From Coxiellaceae bacterium (lineage in GTDB: Bacteria > Pseudomonadota > Gammaproteobacteria > Coxiellales > Coxiellaceae), in NCBI GenBank assembly GCA_029212885.1, contig JARGPC010000001.1, positions 512,068 to 576,067 of the forward strand: DNA of 64,000 bases, written 5' to 3'. The notes beneath the pieces were generated by a model. The model was not told where the DNA came from. It saw only the letters and a program-made list of their open reading frames with translations, and made no database searches. Below, piece after piece: positions 8,343 through 17,092 of this stretch. Each line of letters starts with the position of its first letter. The first letter of the stretch is position 1. A program made the position numbers and the translations under genes.

Positions 8343-9743
8343 TTAAATCTTTACAGCCACCCCCTCTCCTTGCTCACCCATACCAACAAGTGGACCGGTG
8401 GGGGCTTGTGGCATTTGGTGAGAATCGAAAACTGTCATCTCTATATAATGAGCCGACGAGTTGCGGTTTATTTTTTCTTTTTGCTTTATTTGATTGAACT
8501 GCTCAATGGTTAATACTTTTGCTTCCCTTACCGGCTGCCCTATCACTGTCCTTTCAAAACATGGCTTTCCTGCTTTTCGCATAAAGCCTGTCTTATGCCT
8601 TTTAGTTACTCCTGTCAATGACTTCGCAGTTACCGTTCTCAATTCTGACTCTGGTGGTGCCGATGGTGTCGCTCTCATCTGCTTCATTTCAACGACTCCC
8701 CAGCCTTCAATCTCATCATAGCTGGGTGGTGGCTCATCACACGGAGTGCAAGATACTGATACTGGCGACAACTGTTCCGCTTCTTTTTTTTCTTTAGTCT
8801 CAGCTACCTCAGCGAGCCTGTCGTTGTCTTTCCATGCATGCCTGATTTCACAATTAGGGTATTTACGCGTAAACAGATCAAGCATCATTGACAAAGTTCC
8901 TTGCCCTCCATGCCATCTGTCTTCCGTTAATTCATCCCACATTTGCTGGCTGGCCACGGAAATAAACTCCGGCAGGTCACATTCCTTGATCGATTCCAGC
9001 AATACCATTGCACCCTTTATTTTATTACTTAATTTTTCTTTCCTTTTAGGCCCTGCAAACTCCCATTCAAGCATTTGAAAATGTATATACGATTGCAAAA
9101 GATCATTTAAACAATCATGAAGCTCAACCGAAGAATTTTTCAATAACCCCCTGATACCACTTAACGATACAGTTGCATCCCTTACCATTGCATATAAGCA
9201 ATTTGCTTGATTACCTTTATCAGCCAATAGATCAAGCGCCGTATCACCCATATTGTTTTTTATAGAAAATAAATATTGTTGTTGAACATAAGTTAAATCA
9301 GTTAATATGGCAGCAACTTTTTTAGGATGATAATAAGCAGCAACCATTAAATCCGTCCAACCATTATTGTTTTTAATTGAAAGCAATTGAGTCTTTTGGT
9401 CAGGTGATAAATCCTCCAATAACACCCTAAATGTAAAAGAACAATGATCAAGCAGGTGCATTAATGCCGTCCGGCCATCACTGTCTTTTAATTGTAACCA
9501 GGCAAATTTATCATCTGTAGACGAGTGCTTAGATAATATGTTACGCAGTGATGTAGGTTCCCGCTGTGCGAGATTGCCAATACAAGTACTGCCATCCCTG
9601 GATCGTGTTTCAAACAGTGTATTTAATTGATCTCTCGATAACTCACTAAGGTTAAGCGCCTTGTTAAATCTCCAAAATTGTCTACCCTTATTTCTGATTG
9701 ATTTAAATTTCTCAACCAACGCTACAAATTCTTCATTTCTCAT
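8343..9743 (-). CDS. Ankyrin-repeat protein with PPxY and PSAP motifs, candidate effector
   Basis: A 466-residue protein without signal peptide. Residues about 80-180 hold two to three degenerate ankyrin repeats (KDSDGRTALMHLLDH; NNNGWTDLMVAAYYHP; NNMGDTALDLLADKG). Residues 336-365 are a disordered, proline-rich stretch with DEPPPSYDE (PPxY at 339-342) and ATPSAPPES (PSAP at 360-363). In eukaryotes and enveloped viruses these motifs recruit Nedd4-family ubiquitin ligases and TSG101. The tail is basic and polar. The promoter region shares a 38-bp element with the leucine-rich-repeat gene at 12433. A Dot/Icm-type secreted effector is plausible; secretion is not shown by sequence alone. Confidence 0.7.
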   Translation of the reverse strand: MRNEEFVALVEKFKSIRNKGRQFWRFNKALNLSELSRDQLNTLFETRSRDGSTCIGNLAQREPTSLRNILSKHSSTDDKFAWLQLKDSDGRTALMHLLDHCSFTFRVLLEDLSPDQKTQLLSIKNNNGWTDLMVAAYYHPKKVAAILTDLTYVQQQYLFSIKNNMGDTALDLLADKGNQANCLYAMVRDATVSLSGIRGLLKNSSVELHDCLNDLLQSYIHFQMLEWEFAGPKRKEKLSNKIKGAMVLLESIKECDLPEFISVASQQMWDELTEDRWHGGQGTLSMMLDLFTRKYPNCEIRHAWKDNDRLAEVAETKEKKEAEQLSPVSVSCTPCDEPPPSYDEIEGWGVVEMKQMRATPSAPPESELRTVTAKSLTGVTKRHKTGFMRKAGKPCFERTVIGQPVREAKVLTIEQFNQIKQKEKINRNSSAHYIEMTVFDSHQMPQAPTGPLVGMGEQGEGVAVKI

Positions 9744-9805
9744 ACATAATTATCCCAATGCTTTATATTGCTAATTTACTACAACACAATACATTACAGC
9801 GGAAT

Positions 9806-9843
9806 ACTTAAAAAACGCTTATTTTTTATTACTATCTATTAAA
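9806..9843 (-). promoter_or_regulatory. 38-bp conserved upstream element, copy 1
   Basis: This block lies 63 bases upstream of the ankyrin gene start at 9743 and matches 36 of 38 bases of the block at 13394-13431, which lies 68 bases upstream of the leucine-rich-repeat gene. On the plus strand both begin ACTTAAAAAACGCTTATTTT and end CTATCTATTAAA. Same orientation and nearly the same distance from the start codon argue for a shared regulatory site rather than a random repeat. Confidence 0.6.
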
Positions 9844-9870
9844 GTGAATGATGACTACTATCTCACTGAT

Positions 9871-10272
9871 TTATCGACCACCTTTCAATGCATTTAGCAA
9901 TGCATCAGGCATACAAGGCTTATTCCTATTGATATCAAGGCAGACAACAGTATTCACAGCATCGGCATATAGGCTGTCAGTTCTTTCATTTACAATGCGC
10001 TGCTTAAAGATCACCTTAAGCCTACCCTGCAGTGAAACTTCAGACTGAACACTGAATTCGTCATGCGCCTTAAGCGGCTTTTTAAAATTGATCTGCGATT
10101 GCACCAGCACCAAGTCAAAGCCATCGTTATGCCACTTATCCCAATCGATACCAAGATCAAATAGAAATTTAACTCTGGCATTATCCATGTAATGAAAATA
10201 ATTAGCATTATTAACAATCGACTGACTATCTAGTTCATAGCTCCTCACTTCAGAGCGCCATATGTGATGCAT
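9871..10272 (-). CDS. Acyl-CoA thioesterase, hotdog fold (YbgC/FadM type)
   Basis: A 133-residue single hotdog domain. The YbgC/FadM hallmark is clear: YELDSQSIVNNANYFHYMDNAR, which carries the catalytic aspartate and the following helix, then LVLVQSQINFKKPLKAHDEF. Enzymes of this group hydrolyse acyl-CoA or 4-hydroxybenzoyl-CoA-like thioesters in the cytoplasm. It is divergent from the serine hydrolase at 10361, with 88 bases between them. The specific acyl substrate cannot be told. Confidence 0.85.
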   Translation of the reverse strand: MHHIWRSEVRSYELDSQSIVNNANYFHYMDNARVKFLFDLGIDWDKWHNDGFDLVLVQSQINFKKPLKAHDEFSVQSEVSLQGRLKVIFKQRIVNERTDSLYADAVNTVVCLDINRNKPCMPDALLNALKGGR

Positions 10273-10360
10273 TACTCAACCTCGACTTTTTAGATTATCT
10301 TGACTTCAACAAGTAATTGCTCTACTTATATCATATCCCTGCCACTAAAGAAGCACCGTA

Positions 10361-11749
10361 ATGAAAACACTAATTCCTTCTCTGCTATGCCTAACCCTAT
10401 CTACTACAGCGTTTGCCGCCAATCCAATACAAACACGCATCGACCAACAAGTGGCGCGTGACTACAATGTGGGCATTTCAGTGGCGGTCATTACCCCTAA
10501 AACCATTCGCTACTATCATGCCGGCAAGCTATCGAAAGCCACCAATGCTAAAGCTGTTGATAAAAACACGCTATTCCAAATTGCCTCTATCAGCAAGGTG
10601 ATGACTTCATTAATGGCAGCCGAGGCAGTTAAACAACATAAAATAAAATTATCCAATCCGGTGAATGATTATTTACCAAAAAACACACAAATCGCTGGAT
10701 ACAAAAATACCCCCATTACGGTGAGCGATTGTGTTGCACACCTGTCAGGTCTACCATCAAACCCAACTAATTTGGCATTCAATGATCCTGAGAATATCTA
10801 TGCTGGATACACGGAAGCTGACTTTTTGCAGTTTATTCGATCCGTTAAGCCCACCATCAAGCCCGGCTCACGATACATTTATTCGAATACGGGCTACGCA
10901 CTTGTTGGCACTATACTTTCACGCTTATACCAAAAGCCTTATGCTGATCTATTACACACCAAGGTCACACAACCATTACAGATGAATAACACCTTTGTAA
11001 ATATTCCACAAAAATACCAGTCGGACTTAGCTTCAAACTACGGCGCCGATGATAAACTTGTGCCCTATATGGACTTAGGCGCTATTACACCTGCCGGTGG
11101 TGTCACATCTAACACAGACGATTTGGCAAAATTTGTTCGCGCTTTTATGGGCATTACAAAGACGCCGCTCTATCCCGCCATGCAACTCGCCATACAACCC
11201 ATTGGCTCCGAAGGCATGCACAGCAAAGACGGAAATTTTTCTGGCCACTCAGCCATGTCGATAGCGATGGGCTGGAATATTGATCCAGAACATCATGCAG
11301 CATGGAAAAATGGCAACCTGTATGGTGTTAGCAGTTTTGTTGGCTTTAATAATGACAAAACTTTGGGCGTCGTTGTGCTGGCTAACACCGGCAATGTGTC
11401 ATATACCGACAACTTGGCACTGCGGATTTTAGATCCGAATGTAAAACTGATGCCACTCTACCAACAAATCAAACAGCCTAAAAAAATCAATCAACGTTAT
11501 GCGGGCACTTATCGTGTTAATCAACACGAAGCTTACAGTTTTAAACCACATAGTGGTCTAATCACTGCGACACATTTAAATCATTGCGGCGCTTCAAGGC
11601 CTTTTAATCTTTATCCAATGTCAGCAACTAAATATTTTGGTAAAGTCGATAATGCTGTGTTCACATTTACACTAAGTAAAAAACAGCAAGTGACTGGATT
11701 TGCGCTTAATGAGAATGGACATATGACTTATGCAACAATTAAGCCTTAA
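10361..11749 (+). CDS. Serine hydrolase, class C beta-lactamase family
   Basis: A 462-residue periplasmic protein with a signal peptide (MKTLIPSLLCLTLSTTAFAA). The beta-lactamase/transpeptidase-like domain has the SxxK nucleophile motif SISK within LFQIASISKVMTSLMA, the YxN motif in YIYSNTGYALVG, and TPAGGVTSNTDDLAKF. The C-terminal 90 residues look like the small lipocalin-like extension found in Pab87-type peptidases and esterases. Such proteins act as D-aminopeptidases, esterases or carboxypeptidases; true beta-lactamase activity should not be assumed. Confidence 0.88.
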   Translation: MKTLIPSLLCLTLSTTAFAANPIQTRIDQQVARDYNVGISVAVITPKTIRYYHAGKLSKATNAKAVDKNTLFQIASISKVMTSLMAAEAVKQHKIKLSNPVNDYLPKNTQIAGYKNTPITVSDCVAHLSGLPSNPTNLAFNDPENIYAGYTEADFLQFIRSVKPTIKPGSRYIYSNTGYALVGTILSRLYQKPYADLLHTKVTQPLQMNNTFVNIPQKYQSDLASNYGADDKLVPYMDLGAITPAGGVTSNTDDLAKFVRAFMGITKTPLYPAMQLAIQPIGSEGMHSKDGNFSGHSAMSIAMGWNIDPEHHAAWKNGNLYGVSSFVGFNNDKTLGVVVLANTGNVSYTDNLALRILDPNVKLMPLYQQIKQPKKINQRYAGTYRVNQHEAYSFKPHSGLITATHLNHCGASRPFNLYPMSATKYFGKVDNAVFTFTLSKKQQVTGFALNENGHMTYATIKP

Positions 11750-11762
11750 ACCGAACACTTGT

Positions 11763-12233
11763 TTAACTGGCACAAACTGAATAATCAACAGATATGCTGC
11801 TAATCTCCTTATCTGAGGAAAATACTTCCTTGAGATCTACATATTTTTGATAAAAGCTATTTTTTTGTTTAACAGTCTTTGCCTCAACTTTTTCTATAAC
11901 AAATAATCGCAACATGATTTCAATATTTCTATCCATATTAGTAACGTTATCACCAAAACCTTCCCACTTACTCACGGCTGTATGCGATTCATGCACAACA
12001 TCTTTTGAAAAGGCACGCAATGACATATCGAAATATGTACGAATAAATTTTACTTGGCTCCCGGTTAACCTTTCTTTTTGAACAGCCAGCACCTTAATCA
12101 CTTCATCTGCCAACTTGCGCACATCAATCTTAGGATGCCAATCGCCATCAATTTTTATCATTTCAACTTGATTAAGCTCAACAGGAAAGCCCAGACCCTT
12201 ATATGTAAACCGTTTGATAATTTTTTTCTTCAT
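11763..12233 (-). CDS. XRE/HTH protein, MqsA/YgiT-like
   Basis: A 156-residue protein starting at ATG 12233, which has AAGG nine bases upstream. The middle holds a helix-turn-helix of the antitoxin/Xre type: LTGSQVKFIRTYFDMSLRAF then HTAVSKWEGFGD. No zinc-binding cysteines of MqsA are present in the N-terminal part, and no toxin gene adjoins it, so it is either an orphan regulator or an antitoxin that has lost its partner. A perfect 21-bp inverted repeat (12375-12395) lies in its upstream region and may be its operator. Confidence 0.65.
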   Translation of the reverse strand: MKKKIIKRFTYKGLGFPVELNQVEMIKIDGDWHPKIDVRKLADEVIKVLAVQKERLTGSQVKFIRTYFDMSLRAFSKDVVHESHTAVSKWEGFGDNVTNMDRNIEIMLRLFVIEKVEAKTVKQKNSFYQKYVDLKEVFSSDKEISSISVDYSVCAS

Positions 12234-12374
12234 AATGATCACCTTAGTTACTCGACCATTACAATACAAAGAATATTTTTATAAACCTAGTTTACAAGAA
12301 GCGTAAACAAGGAGAAACTAAGACTTATATCTCACACCCATATGTTCGCACCCACTTTTTGGTTACCAGCGTAG

Positions 12375-12395
12375 TACACCCACATTGTGGGTGTA
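12375..12395. promoter_or_regulatory. Perfect 21-bp inverted repeat, candidate operator
   Basis: TACACCCACA and TGTGGGTGTA flank a single T. No T-run follows on either strand, so it is unlikely to be a terminator. It lies 142 bases upstream of the XRE-type gene start at 12233 and 38 bases after the end of the leucine-rich-repeat gene. Confidence 0.45.
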
Positions 12396-12432
12396 GCAAG
12401 TATGATGTATTCACTACATAGATCGACAAAAC

Positions 12433-13326
12433 CTAACTCAAAGTACAGCGAAAGCCACTGTCTTCTTGCTTTGCCTCACGAACCTTAATTCCTGAATGTA
12501 TCATCAGCCTCCTCAACAGAAATGGAAGCCCTGTTTGTGGGTTTTTACATAGCAGATTAAAACGATGCAGCTCTTTGTTGCGTGATAATGCAACTGCAAG
12601 CCGCTCAGCAACTAATGCTCGATGCTCTGGAGCCAACGCATCAATAAACCGCTGAAATTTAACTTGCATTGGGCCTTCTTGCTTAATGACTGCATCTATT
12701 TCAGATAACGCATCAAGTTTGAAATCCAAAAATCTTTCAAAGTCTGGCGTGTCATACTCATAAAAAAACCGTACAATATCTTTTATATGCACTAATCCAC
12801 GAAGTAACTTAGCCTCTGCTCCCTTAATTACCCGAATATCATCACGATACCCTGGCCAACTAGCCACCTCTCTATCTACCTCCTTCTTATAGTACTTTTC
12901 GTTTTCATGAATAACAAGATATTTGAGATTGGTTTTGTCTTCTGAAAACGGCATACCATTTAGCATACAGTCATCAGTAATCTCGAGAAATATTAAATTT
13001 GGGCAACCTGAAAAACTGCCATATTGTAATACTGCTGCAGCAACACTCGCCGACTCAAGAGCGGGACAATTTTCGAAAGCCATCGATTCAACACGCACCA
13101 TCGTTGAAGGAATACAAACTCGCTTGAGCTTATTATCATGAAATGTGCCTGACCTAATAACAACGCTTTCCTCAGGGAAATGCTGTTCCGTCAAAATTGA
13201 AAGTGTCCCATGATATTGATTTATCACTTGTTGCTTATTATCTTCATACCGCCAATGAAGACCATTCCATAGACGACACTTTAGTTCACCGCCACGCCTA
13301 TCTCTATAATATTCGACTGTTCTCAT
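12433..13326 (-). CDS. BspA-type leucine-rich-repeat protein, candidate effector
   Basis: A 297-residue protein; ATG 13326 has GGTG six bases upstream and is preferred over ATG 13338. Residues about 40-125 contain three LRR_5 (BspA/TpLRR) units recognisable by IRSGTFHDNKLKRVCIPS, VESMAFENCPALESASV and LQYGSFSGCPNLIFLEI. The C-terminal 160 residues are alpha-helical with no family I recognise. No signal peptide. In host-associated bacteria such intracellular-looking repeat proteins are often type IV effectors. The shared 38-bp element upstream links it to the ankyrin gene at 8343. Confidence 0.65.
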   Translation of the reverse strand: MRTVEYYRDRRGGELKCRLWNGLHWRYEDNKQQVINQYHGTLSILTEQHFPEESVVIRSGTFHDNKLKRVCIPSTMVRVESMAFENCPALESASVAAAVLQYGSFSGCPNLIFLEITDDCMLNGMPFSEDKTNLKYLVIHENEKYYKKEVDREVASWPGYRDDIRVIKGAEAKLLRGLVHIKDIVRFFYEYDTPDFERFLDFKLDALSEIDAVIKQEGPMQVKFQRFIDALAPEHRALVAERLAVALSRNKELHRFNLLCKNPQTGLPFLLRRLMIHSGIKVREAKQEDSGFRCTLS

Positions 13327-13393
13327 ACTTTTCACCATCAAAGTTATTTAATATTAAAATTCCAATGTGCTTAATTGTACACTTCTAGCTAGC

Positions 13394-13431
13394 ACTTAAA
13401 AAACGCTTATTTTTAATTTCTATCTATTAAA
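13394..13431 (-). promoter_or_regulatory. 38-bp conserved upstream element, copy 2
   Basis: Partner of the block at 9806-9843, with only two mismatches, at positions 22 and 26 of the 38. It lies 68 bases upstream of the leucine-rich-repeat gene. Outside the block the two upstream regions are not similar, so conservation is local. Confidence 0.6.
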
Positions 13432-13506
13432 TAGTTTGATACTTGACTAAGAAACAACCCGCCAATCTTTTTATAGCTTCATTAAAACGAATCGAATAAA
13501 TACCAT

Positions 13507-14652
13507 TTAAATTTCATCATTCCACAAACGCTCAACAAAATCCTTCCAATAAAACATATGGATGCCAGACTTTGTCTTTTTATTCACAGGGTCCAAGCTT
13601 ACTATGATATATTTTTTGGCAATATTCTCTTCCATAAAAGCATTAAGTCCTTTCATGTCGTTGTTATTGATACGATCAGTTGCCTTTATCTCAATTGCTG
13701 TATGATCACCAATAATAAAGTCTACCTCAAAGCCACTTTTCGAACGCCAATAACGCAGATCTTCATGCTTTCTTCGATAAGAAAGGTAGCTGCGCAACTC
13801 CATTGCAATAAAATGCTCAAACGCATCGCTATATAAGTCTGTTTTTTTTGGCAGATCTTTAATCTGACACAAATAATTTCTAACACCTATATCAAAAAAA
13901 TAAAACTTGGCCGTACTAATTGCCTTTCTTGTTTTTGTCTTAACAAAAGCAGGCAACATAAAGCCTATAAATGTATCCTCAAGGATGTGATAGTATTCAC
14001 GTATCGTTGAAACTGGGATAGCCGTATCGCTAGCAACATTAGTAAAATTGGTCATTTTACCACTCGTTATGGCCGCTGTTTGTAAAAAGCGGGAGAACCC
14101 AACAATATGCCTAACTAACGCTTCAGCCTGAATTTCATCTTTTAAATAAGTATCGGTATAAGCAGATAAATCCTCATAAGGCTCATCACTTTGATAAATC
14201 GCTGGTAAGCCACCAATTCGCAAGTAGCGGTCGAGATTAAAGTCCGGAATCTCCCGGCTGGTTAAAGGGTACAACTCCGCTTTGCGTGCTCGACCAGCAA
14301 GCAAATTAGTATTTTTCTGTTTTAATTTTCTGGCGCTGCTTCCTGTAAGTAAAAATTTAATCTGCCTTTCTTCAATAAGCCGATGCACCTCATTTAGCAA
14401 CTCGGGTATCATCTGCACCTCGTCAATGATGACAATACTTGAATTGCTATGCGCATCAATGATCATTTCTAAGGCATGGGGCGATTGACTCAATTGCATA
14501 AATTGTTCATTACGCAATAAATTAATAACAGGATAGGTATCTTTAAATTGCGCTCTTATGAGGTATGACTTCCCCGTAGATCGAGGGCCAAAAAGAAAGT
14601 GTGACTTCTTTTCAAGCAAACGCGGTAAATCTAAAATACGGCTGTAACTCAT
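13507..14652 (-). CDS. AAA ATPase, AAA_14/DUF4143 family
   Basis: A 381-residue protein with Walker A FGPRSTGKSYLI near residue 22, Walker B SIVIIDEVQMIPELL, sensor FLLTGSSARKLK, and a C-terminal DUF4143 core KSGFEVDFIIGDHTAIEIKAT. A candidate promoter is on the minus strand about 35-60 bases upstream: ATGACA, 16 bases, TATAAT, with the 10-bp palindrome TATCATGATA (14678-14687) beside the -10. It is more distant from the other two complete copies than they are in motif wording, so it is not a recent duplicate. Confidence 0.85.
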   Translation of the reverse strand: MSYSRILDLPRLLEKKSHFLFGPRSTGKSYLIRAQFKDTYPVINLLRNEQFMQLSQSPHALEMIIDAHSNSSIVIIDEVQMIPELLNEVHRLIEERQIKFLLTGSSARKLKQKNTNLLAGRARKAELYPLTSREIPDFNLDRYLRIGGLPAIYQSDEPYEDLSAYTDTYLKDEIQAEALVRHIVGFSRFLQTAAITSGKMTNFTNVASDTAIPVSTIREYYHILEDTFIGFMLPAFVKTKTRKAISTAKFYFFDIGVRNYLCQIKDLPKKTDLYSDAFEHFIAMELRSYLSYRRKHEDLRYWRSKSGFEVDFIIGDHTAIEIKATDRINNNDMKGLNAFMEENIAKKYIIVSLDPVNKKTKSGIHMFYWKDFVERLWNDEI

Positions 14653-14799
14653 GACATTCTACGACTTAGCTGTGGATTATCATGATATTATACAGAACTC
14701 TTGTTAATTGTCATATGCATTAATGAAAACCCAAGCAAATCACAAGTTAACCAACTGTTTTATTACATTATTTATACACCGCCACCTCGTAAATCACGC

Positions 14800-15906
14800 C
14801 TAATGAGCCAATTGCCACACAAGCAACTGATTATTCGCCGGCATGGCATGATCCGCAACCAGTGAAAAACCCTGCGCAGTTAACAGTTCATTTATGTGAT
14901 CAAACTCGCGGATACCTTGCTCAGCATTAGCAAGCTGTAATTGCTTATCAAAGCGGGCATTACTTTCAGAAGTAAACTGGCCATCATACATAAAAGGGCC
15001 ATAAACAATCAGATGGCCACCGTCAGTTATAGCCTTTGAAACATTCGAGATGAATTGCTCACCAGCTGACTGACTCATAATGTGTAGCGTGTTTGCGGAG
15101 AACACTGCATTATATTGCTGCTGCGCCCAATCATAGCTTGTTACGTCCAGCGACATCGCTGCCAATAAATTGCTATAAGTTGAATGAGATAAACTTTTTT
15201 GCAGTAACTCGAAATAATCACCCTGATCACTCGGCTGCCAGATAACATCGGGCATATGTTGCGCAAAATACCTAGCATGCTGCCCCGTACCGCTACCAAT
15301 TTCTAAAACCTTATCTCCCGGTTTAAGATATTGCTGCAGCTTCTCTACAATTGGTTGCTTATTGCGCTCACAGGCAGGTGAATAAGGCAAATCACTGCTT
15401 GGCAAAAATTGCATAATCGTGCAATCGGTTATGCCATCATTCGCCGTTTTAACAAAAGAATAACCTGCCTTTTCATAACATCGAATAGCGCGCTTATTGG
15501 AACTAGCCGGGTCAATTAAAACTTTCTTTGCATTAAACTCATCAATCAGTTTTTGTGTAAATAACTTAACAATTGCTGTGCCATAGCCTTTGTCTAAATA
15601 GTCGCTTTCAGCAATAAACAAATCCAAACAATAAGTACCCGGCTCTTCATGTGTAAATAAACCCTGCGGCTCAGGACACATGGTGCGATAAGCATACAGA
15701 TTACAACATTGAATATACCCCACCGGGTTATTGTCGATATAAATTACAAATGGGCAATCGTAACCATTGCCTTCAATTTTTTGATACATATAATCTGATG
15801 GCTCATAACCCTCAATAAACCACACCTCTTTTACATGAGGCACAGTGATCCAGCGTTGCCACAAAGGCAGTTCGTTTTTGGTAAATGGTTTAAAGGTAAT
15901 ATTCAT
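14800..15906 (-). CDS. AAC(6')-like acetyltransferase fused to DUF938 methyltransferase
   Basis: A 368-residue fusion. Residues 1-170 are a GNAT domain of the aminoglycoside 6'-N-acetyltransferase-like branch (CLDLFIAESDYLDKGYGTAI and KVLIDPASSNKRAIRCYEKA). Residues 175-368 are a DUF938 SAM-dependent methyltransferase (GDKVLEIGSGTGQHARYFAQ, YNAVFSANTLHIMS, GGHLIVYGPFMYDGQFT). Both halves look intact. The ATG directly follows the stop codon of the HigA-like gene, so it is the last gene of a four-gene operon with LuxR, HigB and HigA. Antibiotic acetylation is possible but not proven; the native substrate is unknown. Confidence 0.82.
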   Translation of the reverse strand: MNITFKPFTKNELPLWQRWITVPHVKEVWFIEGYEPSDYMYQKIEGNGYDCPFVIYIDNNPVGYIQCCNLYAYRTMCPEPQGLFTHEEPGTYCLDLFIAESDYLDKGYGTAIVKLFTQKLIDEFNAKKVLIDPASSNKRAIRCYEKAGYSFVKTANDGITDCTIMQFLPSSDLPYSPACERNKQPIVEKLQQYLKPGDKVLEIGSGTGQHARYFAQHMPDVIWQPSDQGDYFELLQKSLSHSTYSNLLAAMSLDVTSYDWAQQQYNAVFSANTLHIMSQSAGEQFISNVSKAITDGGHLIVYGPFMYDGQFTSESNARFDKQLQLANAEQGIREFDHINELLTAQGFSLVADHAMPANNQLLVWQLAH

Positions 15907-16230
15907 TTAGGCGGCCTTTTTTAGTTCAACTTCGAAATGCAGCCCCGCTCTATCCAATAAATCCTGCAATGCTAATCTGATAAATTGCTTTTCTGAGTAA
16001 CCTAATTTTTTAGCATACTCAGCAGCAAGCTTAGGGCTTACAGGCTTCCTGCCGCGCTCGATATCACACAGCTGCTGTTTTGACATCTTTAATTGAGCAG
16101 CAAATTCAACTTGAGTTAGCTCTTCAGACATTCTAATTGACCAGAGTAATTTAGCTAAGGTCAAAGGTCCGCCTGTAATTTTCTCAAGCTGTTTTAAAGC
16201 CTTGGATGTTACTTTACTTTTTGTACTCAT
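15907..16230 (-). CDS. HigA-like XRE antitoxin
   Basis: A 107-residue protein with a central Xre helix-turn-helix: EELTQVEFAAQLKMSKQQLC followed by DIERGRKPVSPKLAAEYAKK. It overlaps the end of the toxin gene by 17 bases, the toxin-first order of higBA systems. It should bind and neutralise the upstream toxin and repress the operon. It is followed without a gap by the acetyltransferase/methyltransferase fusion. Confidence 0.85.
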   Translation of the reverse strand: MSTKSKVTSKALKQLEKITGGPLTLAKLLWSIRMSEELTQVEFAAQLKMSKQQLCDIERGRKPVSPKLAAEYAKKLGYSEKQFIRLALQDLLDRAGLHFEVELKKAA

Positions 16231-16504
16231 GTTTATTCACCTCGACAACCTCAATAAATTCAGCAATGTCGTGTTTGTTGATCATATAAATAGCACGGTA
16301 AGCCCTACTTAAACGAATGGAACGCTGCCCAACTCTTTTTCCTTTAAGAGGCTCATCATGATAGCCAATGGTTTTTCTAGCCTCTCTTAACCCATCGTTA
16401 CCTACCATATCAATCCATACCTGCAGCTTTGACGATATATGCAATGGTAGCTTAGATATATCCTTCAATGCTGATCGTGAAATCACGACCGTAAATATAT
16501 CCAC
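16214..16504 (-). CDS. HigB/RelE-like toxin
   Basis: About 96 residues of the RelE/ParE fold from GTG 16504 (the frame extends to another GTG at 16522). Motifs: SRSALKDISKLPLHISSKLQ, then KGKRVGQRSIRLSRAYRAIY, the beta-strand pair that carries catalytic basic residues in HigB-type ribosome-dependent RNases. The frame overlaps the stop of the LuxR gene, so its translation is probably coupled to that gene. Pairing with the HigA-like gene makes the toxin assignment solid even though the start is uncertain. Confidence 0.82.
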   Translation of the reverse strand: MDIFTVVISRSALKDISKLPLHISSKLQVWIDMVGNDGLREARKTIGYHDEPLKGKRVGQRSIRLSRAYRAIYMINKHDIAEFIEVVEVNKHEYKK

Positions 16505-16509
16505 ATGAC

Positions 16510-16920
16510 TCACACTGTACACTGTTTATGTGTACTTTTCAAGCTGCTTAACCTGTGGAGATAACCTAAGTCATTTAACTTTTTGATCAACATACGCTTT
16601 GTTGCACAATTAAATTTTTCTCTAAGAATTTTGCTGTAATCCTCCACCGTGCGCTCTGATATTTTGAGATCTGCCGCAATCGCCTTAGCGCTTCTATCTT
16701 TTAAAAACTCAATCAAAACCACACGCTGCCTTTCGGTCAAACATGTACCCTCATATTCACCCTCCATAAAATAACGAATGTTATAGTCACTTATTCTTCC
16801 CGGTAATTTTTTGCGATGTATTTTATTAGGCACAGTCAATTCACCCAACACATCGCGCCAGCGTGATGAGGTTAGATTTTCAGGGTTATCAGATTCAATA
16901 AAAAATCGTGTAGACGTCAT
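16510..16920 (-). CDS. LuxR/NarL-type HTH regulator without receiver domain
   Basis: A 136-residue protein from ATG 16920, supported by AAGGA seven bases upstream. The C-terminal 65 residues are a LuxR helix-turn-helix: LTERQRVVLIEFLKDRSAKA, then ISERTVEDYSKILREKFNCA. There is no REC or autoinducer domain; the N-terminal half is not recognisable. It is the first gene of the operon with HigB, HigA and the acetyltransferase/methyltransferase fusion, an unusual partner for a toxin-antitoxin pair, and is the likely controller of it. Confidence 0.78.
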   Translation of the reverse strand: MTSTRFFIESDNPENLTSSRWRDVLGELTVPNKIHRKKLPGRISDYNIRYFMEGEYEGTCLTERQRVVLIEFLKDRSAKAIAADLKISERTVEDYSKILREKFNCATKRMLIKKLNDLGYLHRLSSLKSTHKQCTV

Positions 16921-17092
16921 ATTAGCTTCCTTGTTAAGAATTAATAAATTTTTCCACACTATGTCTTGTTGCGCCGTTCCACACACATTAAAGCAAACAA
17001 TTTAAAATAAAAGTACGGATATTTTCTCATGTGATTTCAATCTATAATAATTTGATGTAAATTAAACGCGAAATTGTTATACAGGAAATAAC

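Noticed and set aside
10361-11749. Calling the class C family serine hydrolase a beta-lactamase resistance gene
   Set aside because: The fold is shared by esterases and peptidases; motifs alone do not show beta-lactam hydrolysis.
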